From Parachryseolinea silvisoli (lineage in GTDB: Bacteria; Bacteroidota; Bacteroidia; Cytophagales; Cyclobacteriaceae): a stretch of 64,000 nt of DNA. The DNA lies in NCBI RefSeq assembly GCF_021190955.1, contig NZ_JAIOAO010000007.1:228096-292095 (forward strand). Direction: 5' to 3'. Numbering within the stretch: the stretch's first letter is position 1; every line of letters starts with the position of its first letter. Position numbers and translations under genes: made by a program. Positions 1-9,720 of the stretch are shown piece by piece. The notes below the pieces were generated by a model that saw only the letters and a program-made list of their open reading frames with translations, made no database searches and had not been told where the DNA came from.

Positions 1-3000
1 ACGTTCAAAGTGAGCTGGTACGACACCTCTTCCGGCGATAGACAGCCATACACCGTGACACCCCGCGCCCGGTATAATCCACCCGTTGTAACCAGAATCT
101 CAGCGTCATGAATCTCCAGCGGCACACCGTCCAGCTCCCAGGCATAATATGGCGATGCCCCGATCACCTGCAACCGGTCAGGTGCTATCCAGACAATCGC
201 TTCGGGCGACGGCGGTGCAGGCAATACATCCACCGCTACCGGAATGGACGCGGGGCTTTTGCAGGCCTCGCCGACAACCACCGTATAGGAACCGCTTGCC
301 ATAACATCGATCGACTGGGTTGTTTCACCATTCGACCATTGATATCGGCTATACCCCGTGGGAGCCGACAGACGCACGACGCCGCCTTCACAAAACATAC
401 GGTCACCATCGGCTTGAACGACCGGCCGCCCGGGCAACGCCTCTACACGAACCGGTATCGCGTCCGAAACATCACTCTCACACTCACCCTCCCGCTGCAC
501 CCGCACCCGATAGTCTCCTGACGTGCCTACCACTCGTTGCGACAGGGTGGGGCCATCAGACCAACGGTAATGATCAAACCCCGCGGGCGCGGTCAATGTA
601 ATGCTCTGCCCTGTACAAAAGGAGGTCTCCCCGGATACAGTAATGACCGGGCGGGCAGGTTTAGGTCGGACCGCCGTAACAACGGCATCGGACGCCGGGC
701 TTTTACAGCCCTCTGCGTGCCATGCCTGCACCGTGAAGGCACCACTGCCCTGTACGGCCAGCATGCGTGTCGTGCTGCCATCTGACCACTTATACCCGGC
801 ATACCCTGTGGGAGCCTCCAGTACCAGACTTTGATCAGCACAAAATGTGGTACTGCCGGTATAGGCGATGACGGGCTTCGGCGGCGTGGGAGTGATGTTG
901 AGGATATACGGTATCAGCGCACTGCGGCATCCTTGCTTATAGTTAGCCAGGTAATAGGTTGTGGGTTCGTTCAGTATGGGCGTGTGGAATACAACCGCGG
1001 TATCCAACGGCACTTCCCCCACGGCATCAGCATACCAAACGAAGTTCATCCCGGGTATGTAGCCGCCATACTGTACGTCGACCGGCGCACCGCCACAATG
1101 TTCTTCATAGCCCCACGCGGCGTCTAACTCCTGGAGCGGTTCCACCACGACAGACACGAATTCGGCTTGACATCCCGCGTCGTCATAGGCAATGACAGAA
1201 TACCAGCCGGGTTCCAGGTTCGTAAACCGAAAGCCGCGGTCGTCTTCTTCAAAGGTGGCAGGAACAGGAACACCACTGTTATCGACAAAGAGCTCATACC
1301 GGTAGGGTGATTTACCCTGTGCGGTAACCCAGACCTCCCCGGTATCGCTGCCGTTGCCATTGCAATTCGGCGGTACCGCCGCAGCTGTTGCGGTAAAGAT
1401 ATACGGCGCATTCACGCGAATATTCGATAGCGTTGTGCTACATCCTGCGGCATCCGTTACCGTCACCGCATATGCGCCCCGTGCGGCCGGCATAATCCAA
1501 TAGTTGAACTCGATGGGATATCCGGTATTCAGGTCTCTCCAGGCATAGTCATAAGGTGCTTGTCCACCGTGTACGGTGAGTGAAATCTCGCCGCTGGCTC
1601 CGAGCGAACACCTGGCATCGGTTACCGTCGGCGTCACGCTGAACGTCTCCAGCGTCATGGCCGGCGACACAACAGTCGCACCACGGCTATCGGTAATGGT
1701 TGCCTGATAAGTACCGGCCGCTAGGTTGTCTACAAATAAATTTCCCGGCAAGCTACCACTCCACTGCACGGAATACGGCCCCACCCCACCCTGTACATCG
1801 ACGCGCACAGTACCGCCCTCCTGACATCCAGGATGTGTATATGCCACACCCGCTATTTCCAGCGGCGGCACCTGCAGTACATAGATCGGCGCCAGGGTGA
1901 ACAGACATCCTGCCTGATCACGTACCGTCGGTATATAAACACCCCCTTCCAGGCCAGTGGGTTGAAAACCGACGGCAGAACTTGCGCTGCTGGCCCAGGT
2001 GATAGTATAGGGTGCCGTGCCCCCCGTGGGCGTCACGATGATCGAGCCATTTGCAACGCCCGACGATGCCGTATTGTCTTGTTTGGTAAACGACGCGGTA
2101 AGGTTGCTACACGCCGCCGCCGGTTGGATCGTCACGGTATAGTCTTCCGTCTCCCCTTTCTCTACTGCGGTACATGCATCGCCGGCAGTCCACGGCGTGT
2201 AAAAGCTCGCACGCACGCGCATACGGGTAGCGCCCGTTACGGCGCCGGCCGGTATTGCGATCGAAACCGATGGTGGGTTTCCGACACAATTTCCTCCCAT
2301 CACTTCGTCACTATCCGTTGTTTGCAGGCTCAGGGGAAAAAACTCACCGGCGTCATCAAAGCTGCCATTGTGGTTAAAGTCAAACCACGCCGCCAGGTAT
2401 CCAATGCTGCAACCACCATATTGCGGAAAGCTTGTCGAGCCAGAAATTGATTCGGCAAAAGTGCGCGAGTCAAGGGTATAGGACTGGCCCTTCGTCAGTG
2501 TCGTAGTCGGGCCGGCAAACTGCGTATACGCTCCGGGTATGCCGGGGCAACTGGAGGTTTGATTTAAGGTGTTCAGCGCAATCGACTTGATATAATAATA
2601 ATCCACAGCCTCGTTAAACCGTGGGCTACACGTCGCTGTCGGCTTGCAATAGTATACATTTGACGTGGCCGCGGTGGTAAAGGTCTGTACCGTACAACCC
2701 GCATTCGGGCCATTTTCATTACGAGGCTGAATACGGTAGTAATAGGCGCTGCCTTGATTCAAAAAACCGGTATAGTCGAAGCTCCCGGCAAAACCATCTT
2801 CTGCCGTCACATCATTGGCAATCGCCGTCAGCGCGGCCGGGCTCGAGCCCAGGTACACATCATACCGGGTGTTGCTGCCACCACTGGCGCCGGTCCACGC
2901 GAAGTGATAGTCGGGCGATCGCACCACATTGGCCGCGTTCGGCGCAGGCGTATAGGTCGTGGGGCAAGAAGGTGTACCGGTATTGCGCGGAGCAATGGTA

Positions 3001-3554
3001 ATGGTATAGTCTTCTGTATCATAAGCCTTGTCGGAAGAGTTTGCTTCGTTGATACAGGCTGTAAAGCGATTATTGTCCGCATCCGACATACGCTGCCGCA
3101 CGCGCAGACGCGTTTTGCCCAGGCGCGCATCGGCCGGTATCGTGATGCTGGCCTCGATCGGCCGCACCTGACTACCCTGCCCGGCAACGATCGTTTCTCC
3201 AGCGTCGTCAAAATCGCCATCGCCGTTAAAGTCGATAAAGATCCGCACGTGGTGCCACCAGTACGACGTCTCATTGAATAACGGATTGAAGAACGAGCCA
3301 AATACACCGACTGTGATGCCGTAGGTTGCGGTACGCTCGACCGTCGTGGTGGAAGTGCCCGATTCAGGAAAAAGTGTATAGCCGCTACAGGTGCTGGCGG
3401 TTTGCAGGGAGCTAAATTTTACAGAAGCGATATAGACAGCATCGCCCGAGGGGCAACCCGCTGTTGGTACGCAATACGACGGTTGGCTAAAAGCCTCGCA
3501 ACAATAAAATAAAATAACAAACAATGCACTTAAGCCTATCGCACGCTTTTTCAT
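1..3554 (-). CDS. Giant secreted GEVED / SprB-repeat / Ig-like protein (C-terminus outside window)
   Basis: I translated this minus-strand frame from the ATG at 3554; it stays open to the window edge (about 1184 codons). It opens with a signal peptide (MKKRAIGL, then a hydrophobic stretch ending EAFSQ). Two GEVED domains follow (about residues 75-185 and 345-475), each with a calcium-loop-like NGDGDFDDAGE or NHNGSFDDAGE motif and ending EDYTITI or EDYTVTI. A fibronectin-III-like stretch separates them. Residues about 480-730 hold four repeats with a GGxxPYxxxW core resembling SprB repeats. From about 820 there are Ig-like units of about 80 residues with FCxGxxxxLxAPxGYxxYxWSxG cores. Proteins of this kind in Bacteroidota are large cell-surface or secreted T9SS cargos; a C-terminal sorting domain is expected beyond position 1 but not seen. 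The ligand is unknown. Confidence 0.85.
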   Translation of the reverse strand, partial: MKKRAIGLSALFVILFYCCEAFSQPSYCVPTAGCPSGDAVYIASVKFSSLQTASTCSGYTLFPESGTSTTTVERTATYGITVGVFGSFFNPLFNETSYWWHHVRIFIDFNGDGDFDDAGETIVAGQGSQVRPIEASITIPADARLGKTRLRVRQRMSDADNNRFTACINEANSSDKAYDTEDYTITIAPRNTGTPSCPTTYTPAPNAANVVRSPDYHFAWTGASGGSNTRYDVYLGSSPAALTAIANDVTAEDGFAGSFDYTGFLNQGSAYYYRIQPRNENGPNAGCTVQTFTTAATSNVYYCKPTATCSPRFNEAVDYYYIKSIALNTLNQTSSCPGIPGAYTQFAGPTTTLTKGQSYTLDSRTFAESISGSTSFPQYGGCSIGYLAAWFDFNHNGSFDDAGEFFPLSLQTTDSDEVMGGNCVGNPPSVSIAIPAGAVTGATRMRVRASFYTPWTAGDACTAVEKGETEDYTVTIQPAAACSNLTASFTKQDNTASSGVANGSIIVTPTGGTAPYTITWASSASSAVGFQPTGLEGGVYIPTVRDQAGCLFTLAPIYVLQVPPLEIAGVAYTHPGCQEGGTVRVDVQGGVGPYSVQWSGSLPGNLFVDNLAAGTYQATITDSRGATVVSPAMTLETFSVTPTVTDARCSLGASGEISLTVHGGQAPYDYAWRDLNTGYPIEFNYWIMPAARGAYAVTVTDAAGCSTTLSNIRVNAPYIFTATAAAVPPNCNGNGSDTGEVWVTAQGKSPYRYELFVDNSGVPVPATFEEDDRGFRFTNLEPGWYSVIAYDDAGCQAEFVSVVVEPLQELDAAWGYEEHCGGAPVDVQYGGYIPGMNFVWYADAVGEVPLDTAVVFHTPILNEPTTYYLANYKQGCRSALIPYILNITPTPPKPVIAYTGSTTFCADQSLVLEAPTGYAGYKWSDGSTTRMLAVQGSGAFTVQAWHAEGCKSPASDAVVTAVRPKPARPVITVSGETSFCTGQSITLTAPAGFDHYRWSDGPTLSQRVVGTSGDYRVRVQREGECESDVSDAIPVRVEALPGRPVVQADGDRMFCEGGVVRLSAPTGYSRYQWSNGETTQSIDVMASGSYTVVVGEACKSPASIPVAVDVLPAPPSPEAIVWIAPDRLQVIGASPYYAWELDGVPLEIHDAEILVTTGGLYRARGVTVYGCLSPEEVSYQLTLN

Positions 3555-3598
3555 TTTCTTAACGGTTTACGCCTGCGATGTAGGTATACTAAATAGCA

Positions 3599-3632
3599 GG
3601 CAGCGGGTATGTAAATGTACATGCCCGCTGCC
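3599..3632 (-). terminator. Hairpin between two secreted-protein genes
   Basis: A 14-bp stem (GGCAGCGGGTATGT against ACATGCCCGCTGCC, one G-U type mismatch) lies 22 bases beyond the stop of the 572-residue protein gene and before the next gene on the same strand. On the minus strand it is followed by TGCTATTT, so the T tract is weak. It probably ends transcription of the upstream gene. Confidence 0.5.
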
Positions 3633-3654
3633 ATTCTAAACCCGTAGTGTAAGG

Positions 3655-5373
3655 TTATCGCTCGATAAGCAGCTTTTTAACAAGCTTTTCTTTACCGGAG
3701 AAAACCGTTACAACGTACACACCTTCCGGCAACGCACTGATATCTACTGTGTGCGATGATTCGATGGTATTAAAGCGTCTCCGCTCACGACCCTGTTGAT
3801 CGGTGATGGTTACATTTTTTACCTGATCGTTTTCAGGCAAAGTAATGGTTACCTGTGTGTCACCCGGGTTCGGGAAGAATGCTAATACACCTTCTTTACC
3901 GGTGGCAGACCTTGCGGCGCTAGAGGCTAGCAAGCCCGGGCAGTTATACGCCCAGTTGGTCAGGGTAGCCGTAGCATCCAGACAGCTCGGTGCTAATTTG
4001 GTAATCCGCACGCTGACGGTTGTCGAACCTGTCCACGGGTTGAAGGTAAACGAGTTCGCGTTACCGGTTGTTGTACCTGTCTGACCAGCCGCGCTCCAGG
4101 TGTAGGTCGCGCCGGTGCGTACAAATCCGGGTGCCGACACGCGGAAAAGACCGCACTCCAGGTCTTCGAGCGTAAAGGTCAAACCCTGATTGTTAGAAAC
4201 GATCGGTGTGAAGGTGATCACGCCCGACTGGCACTGGCTGCTTTTCACGGTAACGTTGCCTGGTTGAGCGGCGGCACCTGGTGTAAATGTGGCCGATGTT
4301 CCGCCCGTGATGGTACTTGGTGTCCATCCGGGAGGAGCCGTCCAAATATATGTACCGTTGTTTGTCGGTGTGGCCGTGGTCGCAGCCAACGAGAACGTAT
4401 ACGCGGTGTTTACGGTAAAGCAAGACGGGTTACCCGCGACGGTGATGGTGTTAAACCCTGACACAAGCTCGCGATAGAACGTCATGCTGTTGACGGAGGA
4501 TTCGCAGCTGGCATCTGACGCCGAAGCCCGTACCGTTACATCACCACCGGAATTATTCGGTGTTACGGTTACTTGATTAAATCCGCCCGCAGTTGTCGGC
4601 GGGCTGATGCTCCAGCCCGTTGGACCCGTCCAGGAATAGCTCACGCCCGGCTCGGCAATAACTTTCATAGTAAAGCTGGCGGTGCTGTTTGCGGGGCGAC
4701 AAGTCGCGGGCGCATCAACAAACACTGGCACATTGGCTTTGGTACTGAGCGACAACGAAGAAGTTGATGCTTCGTTACACTGCCCCACGGCAACCGTTAG
4801 AATTTGCGGACCACTCAGGTCCGCCGGTGCCAACACCGTGATGGAGCTACTATCCCCCGAAGTATAGGTCACATCCCATCCGTTGGGCTCTTGCATCAGG
4901 TCCAGGCCATTGATCTTCCAGAAGTATTGATCCACGCCAACCTCCGACTGAATCTGGCTGGCCGAACTCACGATCGGTTTAATGGAGAAGGTAGCGCTCT
5001 CTCCCGGACGCACGCATGAGGGGCCGATGATCTGGTCCTGTGCCGGGAAAGTTTTGTATACATCTTTGGAGGCGCTATTTCCTCCACAGATCGTGCTCTG
5101 GTTGTAGACCAGGACCACGCGACCTTTCCCGAAGCCGGTAGACCGCACCGTGACCGTCAGCGGCGACGTAGTTTGTGAAACAATTTGAATTTCGCCCCGT
5201 GTGCTCCACACGGGTGTACCTTGTACATGCGAGCCTGTGGCCGTAAAGGTATAGGTCGGTTGCGTACCACTGGTCACGTGTGTTATACATTGCGGACCCG
5301 AAATGGTGTACTGGGCTTGCACATGCGACGACAGTAGCAGGCAAGCAAATAAAATAAGGGTATATAGTCTCAT
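3655..5373 (-). CDS. Secreted PKD/Ig-like repeat protein with T9SS type A sorting domain
   Basis: This 572-residue protein starts with a clear signal peptide (MRLYTLILFACLLLSSHVQA). The body is a series of PKD/Ig-like beta-sandwich units of about 80-90 residues, with recurring YSWTGPTGW and YIWTAPPGW cores and paired cysteines. Residues about 495-572 form a type A T9SS sorting domain: FFPNPGDTQVTI, then VTITDQQGRE, then LPEGVYVVTV and a lysine-rich end (KLVKKLLIER). The protein is therefore predicted to be exported by Sec, translocated by T9SS and attached to or released from the cell surface. Its ligand cannot be told from sequence. It precedes the giant GEVED protein gene on the same strand, with a hairpin between them. 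Confidence 0.85.
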   Translation of the reverse strand: MRLYTLILFACLLLSSHVQAQYTISGPQCITHVTSGTQPTYTFTATGSHVQGTPVWSTRGEIQIVSQTTSPLTVTVRSTGFGKGRVVLVYNQSTICGGNSASKDVYKTFPAQDQIIGPSCVRPGESATFSIKPIVSSASQIQSEVGVDQYFWKINGLDLMQEPNGWDVTYTSGDSSSITVLAPADLSGPQILTVAVGQCNEASTSSLSLSTKANVPVFVDAPATCRPANSTASFTMKVIAEPGVSYSWTGPTGWSISPPTTAGGFNQVTVTPNNSGGDVTVRASASDASCESSVNSMTFYRELVSGFNTITVAGNPSCFTVNTAYTFSLAATTATPTNNGTYIWTAPPGWTPSTITGGTSATFTPGAAAQPGNVTVKSSQCQSGVITFTPIVSNNQGLTFTLEDLECGLFRVSAPGFVRTGATYTWSAAGQTGTTTGNANSFTFNPWTGSTTVSVRITKLAPSCLDATATLTNWAYNCPGLLASSAARSATGKEGVLAFFPNPGDTQVTITLPENDQVKNVTITDQQGRERRRFNTIESSHTVDISALPEGVYVVTVFSGKEKLVKKLLIER

Positions 5374-5607
5374 GATAGAATAGAGATTGGTTTACATAAA
5401 ACGAATAAATAGCAGTTAACCCCTATGCGTCCAGGCATAAGGATGTACCGGAATTATCCGGTATAAAATCGGTTAATCTCTGTTGCAACGAAAGCTTACC
5501 CGGAAAAAGAAATCCGATAGAATTCCCTTCCTGCTGCTATTACGCAAAAGCATAGGGTATACCCTACCTGAGAAAAGATATAAATTTTGGGGAAATGCTA
5601 ATTGATC

Positions 5608-7575
5608 CTAGTCGTAGAAGGACCAGTCAAAACCAAAATCCAGGATACTCCCCTGCCCGCGATAATACGGTGTAGGCATATACCCTTGTTTGGTAATCAC
5701 CTGCACAAGGTTGTGATACTTCAGGAAAATACGCCCCCGTTTGATGCGGGTGGCAAAGAAAACCTCCACCAACGGAAACGACGGAACTTTATAGTCTTTT
5801 TGTACATAAAACTGCTGCGTCGGCACGTCATACCCCATGGCGTAATACGACGAGTGCCAGTGTACATTCACCCCCGCCTGCATATCCAGGTTCCCGTTAA
5901 AGAAAATATTTTCGTATGACAGCTCGCCATTCACAAAGAGCTCAGGCACCTGTATGGCATCGACCTCATCTTTTAATATACTGGTATAGATTGCCCGCCC
6001 ACGCAGGTACACATGTCTGAGCATCGTCAGCGACAGACGGACCTCCGGCGCGACCATGGTCTGTCCGCTGCCGTGTTGCTCGGGCATGACCAATTGCTCC
6101 ACCGCGTTCCGGTCGGTGGTCTTTTTAAAGAAGGCATAATTGCCCAGGCGTGTAAACGTCAGACCCGGCGACAAAGAAAACACCCGGCTGTTATAATGCA
6201 GGAACCCCGAAAACTCGGTAACGTTTACATCCGAGAACGATGGATTGTTCCACTCGTCGTGCGTCCCGCGATAGCCCAGTAAAATATTGGCCGGCGCATA
6301 TTGCATCTGCTTCACCGACGCTTCAAACCACCGGCTTTTGATCTGCCCCTCCACCCGGTAGTTACCGGTCTGCAAGACCTCTACCCATCCCGATACTTCA
6401 CCGATCGAGTCCAGCCGCAGCGCCATACGCCCCCCCAGGTAATGCTCGGCACCCGACCTTCTGTGTCCCTCGTCGAGGCGATAATACTGCGAGTAGTTAC
6501 GAATAGCGTAATAGCCGTTGTAAAAAAGTTTGGACAAATTTCCCTTCAACCCTAACTCGTTTCGAACCGTCTTAAACTTCGAGCGGTCCTCCACCTGCAC
6601 ACTGTCCACGGTCTCATAATCGTAATAATCCCGGGTAAAGGTGTTGGGAATATCCACGAATACATTGCCCTGCCGAAAGCGATCGAAGATGTGATAGAGC
6701 TGCAGAGCCTTGCCGATTTCGTACTGTTGGAACAGGTGCGCATTGATCCTTACTTCCGTGCTCGCGGCATCGGTCAGGTACGTCCGCACGTTCTGTAAAA
6801 AGAAGCCTTCATACTGGGTCGACTCCGTATGCACAATGCCACCATTCTCATCTGTCTGGTGGCGGTTACGCTGGAAGTTTGCAAAAATTCGGTATGTACT
6901 GTCTTTCGACTGATAGGTCGTATACAAATCGTAATACACGCCGCGCACCTGGCGATCGCCCTTCCCTTGCTTCTGGATCTGTTTGTCGATGAACAGACCG
7001 CGATAGTCAAAGCCGAAGTTCCAGCGCGGATTGATGTTGCGGCTGTACGAGGCCTTTGTGAGCGACCGGCCGCCACCCCCCAGCATCACCCACATGTTGG
7101 AATAAGGTGACTTGGTATCAAAATACCGGATCTTCTCGGTGTCCCACACCAGGTCATACTGTGTAAAGCCGGAGCTGACACCAATGCTGGCAGGCGTCTG
7201 GTAATAAATGGGGTGCATGGCCGTACCGATGTTGCCCAGGTCCTGATACAGATTCTCGTTCTTCTGAAGATAGGTGTAGCGATAGAATCCGCGAATAGCG
7301 GTATCGATCAAATGGTACGTTTGTTTATTGAGGAATACGTCCTCTTCATAGTAATAGCGGGAGCTTTTCGGACCGTACACCTGCCGGGTGGTGTCGTCAA
7401 TGATACGCGACCCGCGCCGGGGACCTGCGTCCTCATCTTGTCCCGCGGCCGCCAGGGCGAGGACAAGAAAGCCTGAAAAGAGTATATACCGCCAGAATTG
7501 CACGCGCAAAAATAGGTTTTTAAATGATTTGTGAGGTTTAATGCGATTAATTCTGCTGGCCACGAGCGATAACAT
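5608..7575 (-). CDS. Putative outer-membrane porin (Bacteroidota Porin_10-like)
   Basis: The 655-residue product resembles the putative porin family of Bacteroidota: an exported protein with an early DTTRQVYGP segment, a YYYEEDVFLN segment and a long C-terminal region of alternating polar and aromatic residues typical of beta strands. The hydrophobic stretch ILFSGFLVLALAAAGQ is the signal peptide. Starting at 7575 gives a long basic n-region and a 29-base overlap with lpxK; a GTG at 7503 would give a shorter, more usual signal peptide and a 43-base gap, so the start is uncertain. It follows lpxK on the same strand and may be cotranscribed, which fits outer-membrane biogenesis. Substrate unknown. 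Confidence 0.75.
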   Translation of the reverse strand: MLSLVASRINRIKPHKSFKNLFLRVQFWRYILFSGFLVLALAAAGQDEDAGPRRGSRIIDDTTRQVYGPKSSRYYYEEDVFLNKQTYHLIDTAIRGFYRYTYLQKNENLYQDLGNIGTAMHPIYYQTPASIGVSSGFTQYDLVWDTEKIRYFDTKSPYSNMWVMLGGGGRSLTKASYSRNINPRWNFGFDYRGLFIDKQIQKQGKGDRQVRGVYYDLYTTYQSKDSTYRIFANFQRNRHQTDENGGIVHTESTQYEGFFLQNVRTYLTDAASTEVRINAHLFQQYEIGKALQLYHIFDRFRQGNVFVDIPNTFTRDYYDYETVDSVQVEDRSKFKTVRNELGLKGNLSKLFYNGYYAIRNYSQYYRLDEGHRRSGAEHYLGGRMALRLDSIGEVSGWVEVLQTGNYRVEGQIKSRWFEASVKQMQYAPANILLGYRGTHDEWNNPSFSDVNVTEFSGFLHYNSRVFSLSPGLTFTRLGNYAFFKKTTDRNAVEQLVMPEQHGSGQTMVAPEVRLSLTMLRHVYLRGRAIYTSILKDEVDAIQVPELFVNGELSYENIFFNGNLDMQAGVNVHWHSSYYAMGYDVPTQQFYVQKDYKVPSFPLVEVFFATRIKRGRIFLKYHNLVQVITKQGYMPTPYYRGQGSILDFGFDWSFYD

Positions 7576-8593
7576 TTTGGATCATAGCATCAAAATCCTC
7601 ACCATTTTTAACAAACTCCACCTCGATCGGCAAAAAAAAGAACGGCAACCCGGTACGGGCCTCCGCCAATTCCGCGTCTACCAGCTTGACCATATCTTTT
7701 TCCGTCGTCAGGATGCTGGCGTGCGGATACTGCTGGGCGAGCCGGCGCAGCGTATCCAGGTCGGTGGTTGTATACGCATGGTGATCGGCGAATGCCAGGT
7801 GGGCCACTATCGTATAGCTCGAGGCCACATACTTCTTTAAGGGCCCCGCCTGGGCAATGCCCGTCAGCAAGATCGCCTCTGTCGCCGGCGTCGTCTGCCG
7901 GTGCTCGCCAAACGGTGTGGGCGCACCGTAGCGCACGGTGGTAAAAAAAACGGGCGTCCGCGCATAGCGTCGCACATGTTTTTCAATCTCGATACACTCC
8001 TCCTCCTGAATCTCCGGCGGGCACTTGGTAATCACGACCACATCGGCCCGCGCGGCGCCCCCACGCGACTCGCGCAGCCGGCCCGCGGGCAGTAACAGGT
8101 CGGTGTAAAAAGGACGGTTGTAGTCCGACAACAGAATGGTAAACGCAGGCTTTACCCGTCGGTGCTGATAGGCATCGTCGAGCAGCAAGACCGCAGTATC
8201 TTCACGTTCTTGTAGAATGTAGGGAATAGCAAATGCGCGGTCTTCGCCTACCGCGACCGTCGCCAAAGCACCAAACTTACGATAGAACTGCGCAGGTTCG
8301 TCGCCAAGAGTACGGGCCGTATCACCCGGACCAGCCAGGCGAAACCCTTTGGTCTCCCGGCCATAGCCGCGGCTGAGCGTAGCCACCCGGTGGTTGCCTT
8401 GTAATAACCGGATCAGGTGCTCGATCATCGGCGTCTTGCCGGTGCCACCCACCGTGAGGTTACCAACGGTAATTACCGGCACGTCAAAGGATGCCACGGG
8501 GCGCAGGCCCCGGTCGTACGCGTAATTCCGCAGGCCGGTAAGAATGCGGTATAAGAGGGCAAAGGGTAATAACAAGATGCGGAGCAGGATCAT
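7547..8593 (-). CDS. lpxK: Tetraacyldisaccharide 4'-kinase
   Basis: LpxK phosphorylates the 4' position of the tetraacyldisaccharide 1-phosphate lipid A precursor at the inner face of the cytoplasmic membrane. The 348-residue length is normal. The N-terminus has a membrane-associated hydrophobic helix (MILLRILLLPFALLYRIL), followed by the diagnostic P-loop VGNLTVGGTGKTP near residue 43. Further family motifs are LSRGYGR, DEPAQF, LLDDAYQHRRV with the DD-H catalytic region, and LTTEKDMVK near the C-terminus. It is divergent from the Nif3-like gene with only 26 bases between start codons, so the two promoters must overlap each other or the coding ends. The porin gene overlaps its 3' end. Confidence 0.97.
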   Translation of the reverse strand: MILLRILLLPFALLYRILTGLRNYAYDRGLRPVASFDVPVITVGNLTVGGTGKTPMIEHLIRLLQGNHRVATLSRGYGRETKGFRLAGPGDTARTLGDEPAQFYRKFGALATVAVGEDRAFAIPYILQEREDTAVLLLDDAYQHRRVKPAFTILLSDYNRPFYTDLLLPAGRLRESRGGAARADVVVITKCPPEIQEEECIEIEKHVRRYARTPVFFTTVRYGAPTPFGEHRQTTPATEAILLTGIAQAGPLKKYVASSYTIVAHLAFADHHAYTTTDLDTLRRLAQQYPHASILTTEKDMVKLVDAELAEARTGLPFFFLPIEVEFVKNGEDFDAMIQNVIARGQQN

Positions 8594-8604
8594 GCCTTTT
8601 TGTA

Positions 8605-8612
8605 TATATTCG
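8605..8612 (+). promoter_or_regulatory. Candidate -7 element for the Nif3-like gene
   Basis: TATATTCG resembles the Bacteroidota -7 element TAnnTTTG with one mismatch. It ends 7 bases before the ATG at 8620, so a transcript from it would have almost no 5' leader. No good -33 TTG is visible. Confidence 0.25.
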
Positions 8613-8619
8613 CAGGTAT

Positions 8620-9720
8620 ATGGCCGTAAAGATAAAAGATGTTACCAATTACCTTGAATCCATTGCACCCCGGGCCTACCAGGAATCATATGACAACAGC
8701 GGCCTGTTGGTGGGAGACGCGCAAGCTGAGGTAACGGGCATCCTCATTACGCTCGACTGCACCGAGGCAGTGGTCCAGGAAGCGATTGACAGCGGCTGTA
8801 ACCTGGTGGTGGCGCACCACCCCATTGTTTTCAAAGGCCTGAAGAAATTCACCGGCAGCAACTACGTCGAGCGTACCATCATGCTGGCCATCCGTCACGA
8901 CATCGCCCTGTATGCCATCCACACCAACCTCGACAACGTACACACCGGTGTAAACCGCATGATTGCCGGCAAGATCGGTCTGACCGGCCTTCGCATTCTG
9001 GCCCCACGCCCGGACACCTTGCAAAAACTGGTGACGTTTATTCCCGAGGCCGATACCGAAAAGGTGCTGGCCGCATTGCACGAAGCCGGGGCAGGCCAGA
9101 TCGGCGAGTATAAAAATTGTAGCTTCCGGGTAGACGGCACCGGCACCTTTCAGCCCACAGAAGCCGCCAATCCGCACATTGGCCAGGCCCACCGGCAGGA
9201 GTATGTGCGCGAGACACGGGCCGAAATGATCTTTCCGGCGCACCGGCGCGGCGATTTGCTGGCGGCGCTGCGAAAAAACCATCCATATGAAGAAGTAGCG
9301 TATTATATTACGCCCTTAGTCAATGAAAATCAGGAGGTCGGTGCGGGTATGATCGGAGAGCTTGCGACCCCTATTGAACCATTGGCGTTCTTACAGGGTT
9401 TAAAGAGTAGTATGAACCTGAAAATGCTCCGGCATACAGCAATCCTTCCAAAAAACATTCAGAAAGTCGCTATTTGCGGCGGCGCGGGCAGCTTTCTGCT
9501 CCAGGATGCCATCCGGGCCGGGGCTGACGTTCTGGTTACCGCAGACTTCAAATACCACGAATTTTTCGATGCCGACGGCCGCATTATCATTGCCGACATC
9601 GGGCACTACGAAAGTGAAGTCTTCACCAAAGAACTTTTGCAAGAGGTTTTAATGAAAAAATTTCATACTTTTGCGAACATTTTTTCAAAAACTGTCACGA
9701 ATCCCATAAGCTATTTATAA
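8620..9720 (+). CDS. Nif3-like dinuclear metal centre protein
   Basis: This 366-residue protein matches the long form of the Nif3/YbgI/YqfO family, which folds around a two-metal site and assembles into hexameric rings; its reaction is not established (a GTP cyclohydrolase I type 2 name is sometimes carried over). Metal ligands are visible in LVVAHHPIVFKG (about residues 64-75), in YAIHTNLD and in the C-terminal DIGHYESE. The middle insert (about residues 125-235), with the HPYEEVAYYI motif near its end, is the CutA1-like domain of the long form. The stop codon directly abuts the ATG of the next gene (TAA then ATG), so the two are probably cotranscribed. Confidence 0.93.
   Translation: MAVKIKDVTNYLESIAPRAYQESYDNSGLLVGDAQAEVTGILITLDCTEAVVQEAIDSGCNLVVAHHPIVFKGLKKFTGSNYVERTIMLAIRHDIALYAIHTNLDNVHTGVNRMIAGKIGLTGLRILAPRPDTLQKLVTFIPEADTEKVLAALHEAGAGQIGEYKNCSFRVDGTGTFQPTEAANPHIGQAHRQEYVRETRAEMIFPAHRRGDLLAALRKNHPYEEVAYYITPLVNENQEVGAGMIGELATPIEPLAFLQGLKSSMNLKMLRHTAILPKNIQKVAICGGAGSFLLQDAIRAGADVLVTADFKYHEFFDADGRIIIADIGHYESEVFTKELLQEVLMKKFHTFANIFSKTVTNPISYL

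Noticed and set aside
5447..5462. ACCGGA/TCCGGT hairpin with a 4-base loop between the porin and the next gene
   Set aside because: The stem has only 6 pairs and no T tract on either strand follows, so I do not call it a terminator or operator.
8686..9282. A 198-codon open frame on the minus strand
   Set aside because: It is antisense to the Nif3-like gene and has no family features; codon bias of the real gene keeps it open.
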